A DNA stretch of 64,000 nt, taken from NCBI GenBank assembly GCA_945643635.1, contig CALZFC010000043.1, positions 2,781,001-2,845,000 of the forward strand, given 5' to 3'. A program made the position numbers and the translations under genes. Position 1 is the stretch's first letter. Each line of letters starts with the position of its first letter. Below the pieces are notes generated by a model that saw only the letters and a program-made list of their open reading frames with translations, ran no database searches and had not been told where the DNA came from. The stretch comes from Allodiplogaster sudhausi. Taxonomy: Eukaryota; Nematoda; Chromadorea; Rhabditida; Diplogasteridae. This document shows positions 63,423 through 64,000 of this stretch, one piece after another.

Positions 63423-64000
63423 TTAAAGCCTGCTAATCTTAACAGATCTATTTGAAGACGGTTCCTTGGGTGGTAGATGTGTTGCAAAGAAAAAGGACTG
63501 AACAACACGGCGAGATTCTTTCGTAGTGACAAGAAAGAAAAGGGGATGAAGGAGATCAATGAGTACAAGGCAAATGTTTGAAATGAAAGCCAAGAGGAAG
63601 AGTTCCTTCTGATCTTCCACGGGCACCGGCTGGTGCTCAGATGTCGAAACAGGTCGGCTACGCACGAACGACAACGAAAAAGTCACCGCCTGGGCCACCT
63701 CCAAAGTCATCCTTTTAGTTTGACAATTAGAAGGGTAGGAGAGAAAATGTAAGGTGAGACAAGGAATAAAAAAATTGGATTTAGAATGGCTTCATCATTT
63801 GATATGCATTTCTAATAGTAAGGTTCTTTAAACATTCTGCTTGCTGAATTGCGCGCTCGGACTCATTTGCGTTGCTCTCGCAGGTGAAGTGTCTTAGCAA
63901 TTCTAGGAAAAGAGAGTATCAACAAGCACACACTGTCACATCTCCAACGAACACTATTTTTTTATGTACGAAGATTCAAATAGACACGAATAAAATTTGT
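63423..64000 (-). CDS. Nematode 7TM chemoreceptor-like GPCR 6, partial
   Basis: The last exon encodes TM7 and tail of another cluster member: VEDQKELFLLAFISNICLVL, then LIDLLHPLFFLVTTKESRRV and a tail ending SSNRSVKISRL, stop 63423. The tail pattern (HPLFFLVTTKESRR) matches receptors 3-5. Earlier exons run past the right edge. A Cys/Glu-rich stretch near 63830-63900 could be exon or intron. Confidence 0.65.

Overview
This is eukaryotic nuclear DNA, almost certainly from a nematode. Genes are split by many short introns (mostly about 40-100 bp). The window carries a serpentine receptor of the nematode-restricted Srg type, plus a tandem cluster of other nematode-style 7TM chemoreceptors. The species cannot be named from sequence alone. 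I built the gene models by hand from splice signals and protein similarity, so outer boundaries and some exon joins are approximate. Each CDS span covers introns.

Left part (1-7.5 kb, all minus strand): a small signal-peptide protein, a C2H2 zinc-finger protein and a protein with a C-terminal membrane segment sit head to tail with gaps of about 300 bp, an operon-like layout. Next come a 1.48-kb foldback transposon made largely of a 16-bp minisatellite with a perfect 9-bp target duplication, then ribose-phosphate pyrophosphokinase (PRPS). At 9.4-15.7 kb (plus strand) lie a small Cys-rich secreted-type reading frame and an Srg receptor. One Srg intron holds a 4.14-kb TA-flanked palindrome with two almost identical 1.4-kb arms.

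Middle part (16.4-45.7 kb): a secreted PI-PLC X-domain protein (+), a hexosaminidase D-type glycosidase (-), a long membrane protein of unknown function with repeated RD motifs (-), a DDX42-type DEAD-box helicase (-), two tandem short-chain dehydrogenases (+), and the autophagy kinase UNC-51/ULK (+).

Right part (47.4-64 kb): six related 7TM receptor genes, two on plus then four on minus (the last leaves the window), with one unrelated secreted-protein gene between them. One receptor intron carries a young, gag-only LTR retrotransposon (688-bp LTRs with one difference noticed, TAGG target duplication).

The main oddities are a high density of GC-AG introns (at least eight supported by reading frame), a GT-TG intron in the second dehydrogenase, a 17-bp perfect hairpin over the last splice acceptor of the ULK gene, and two unusual foldback elements. 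No tRNA, rRNA or CRISPR array was seen.
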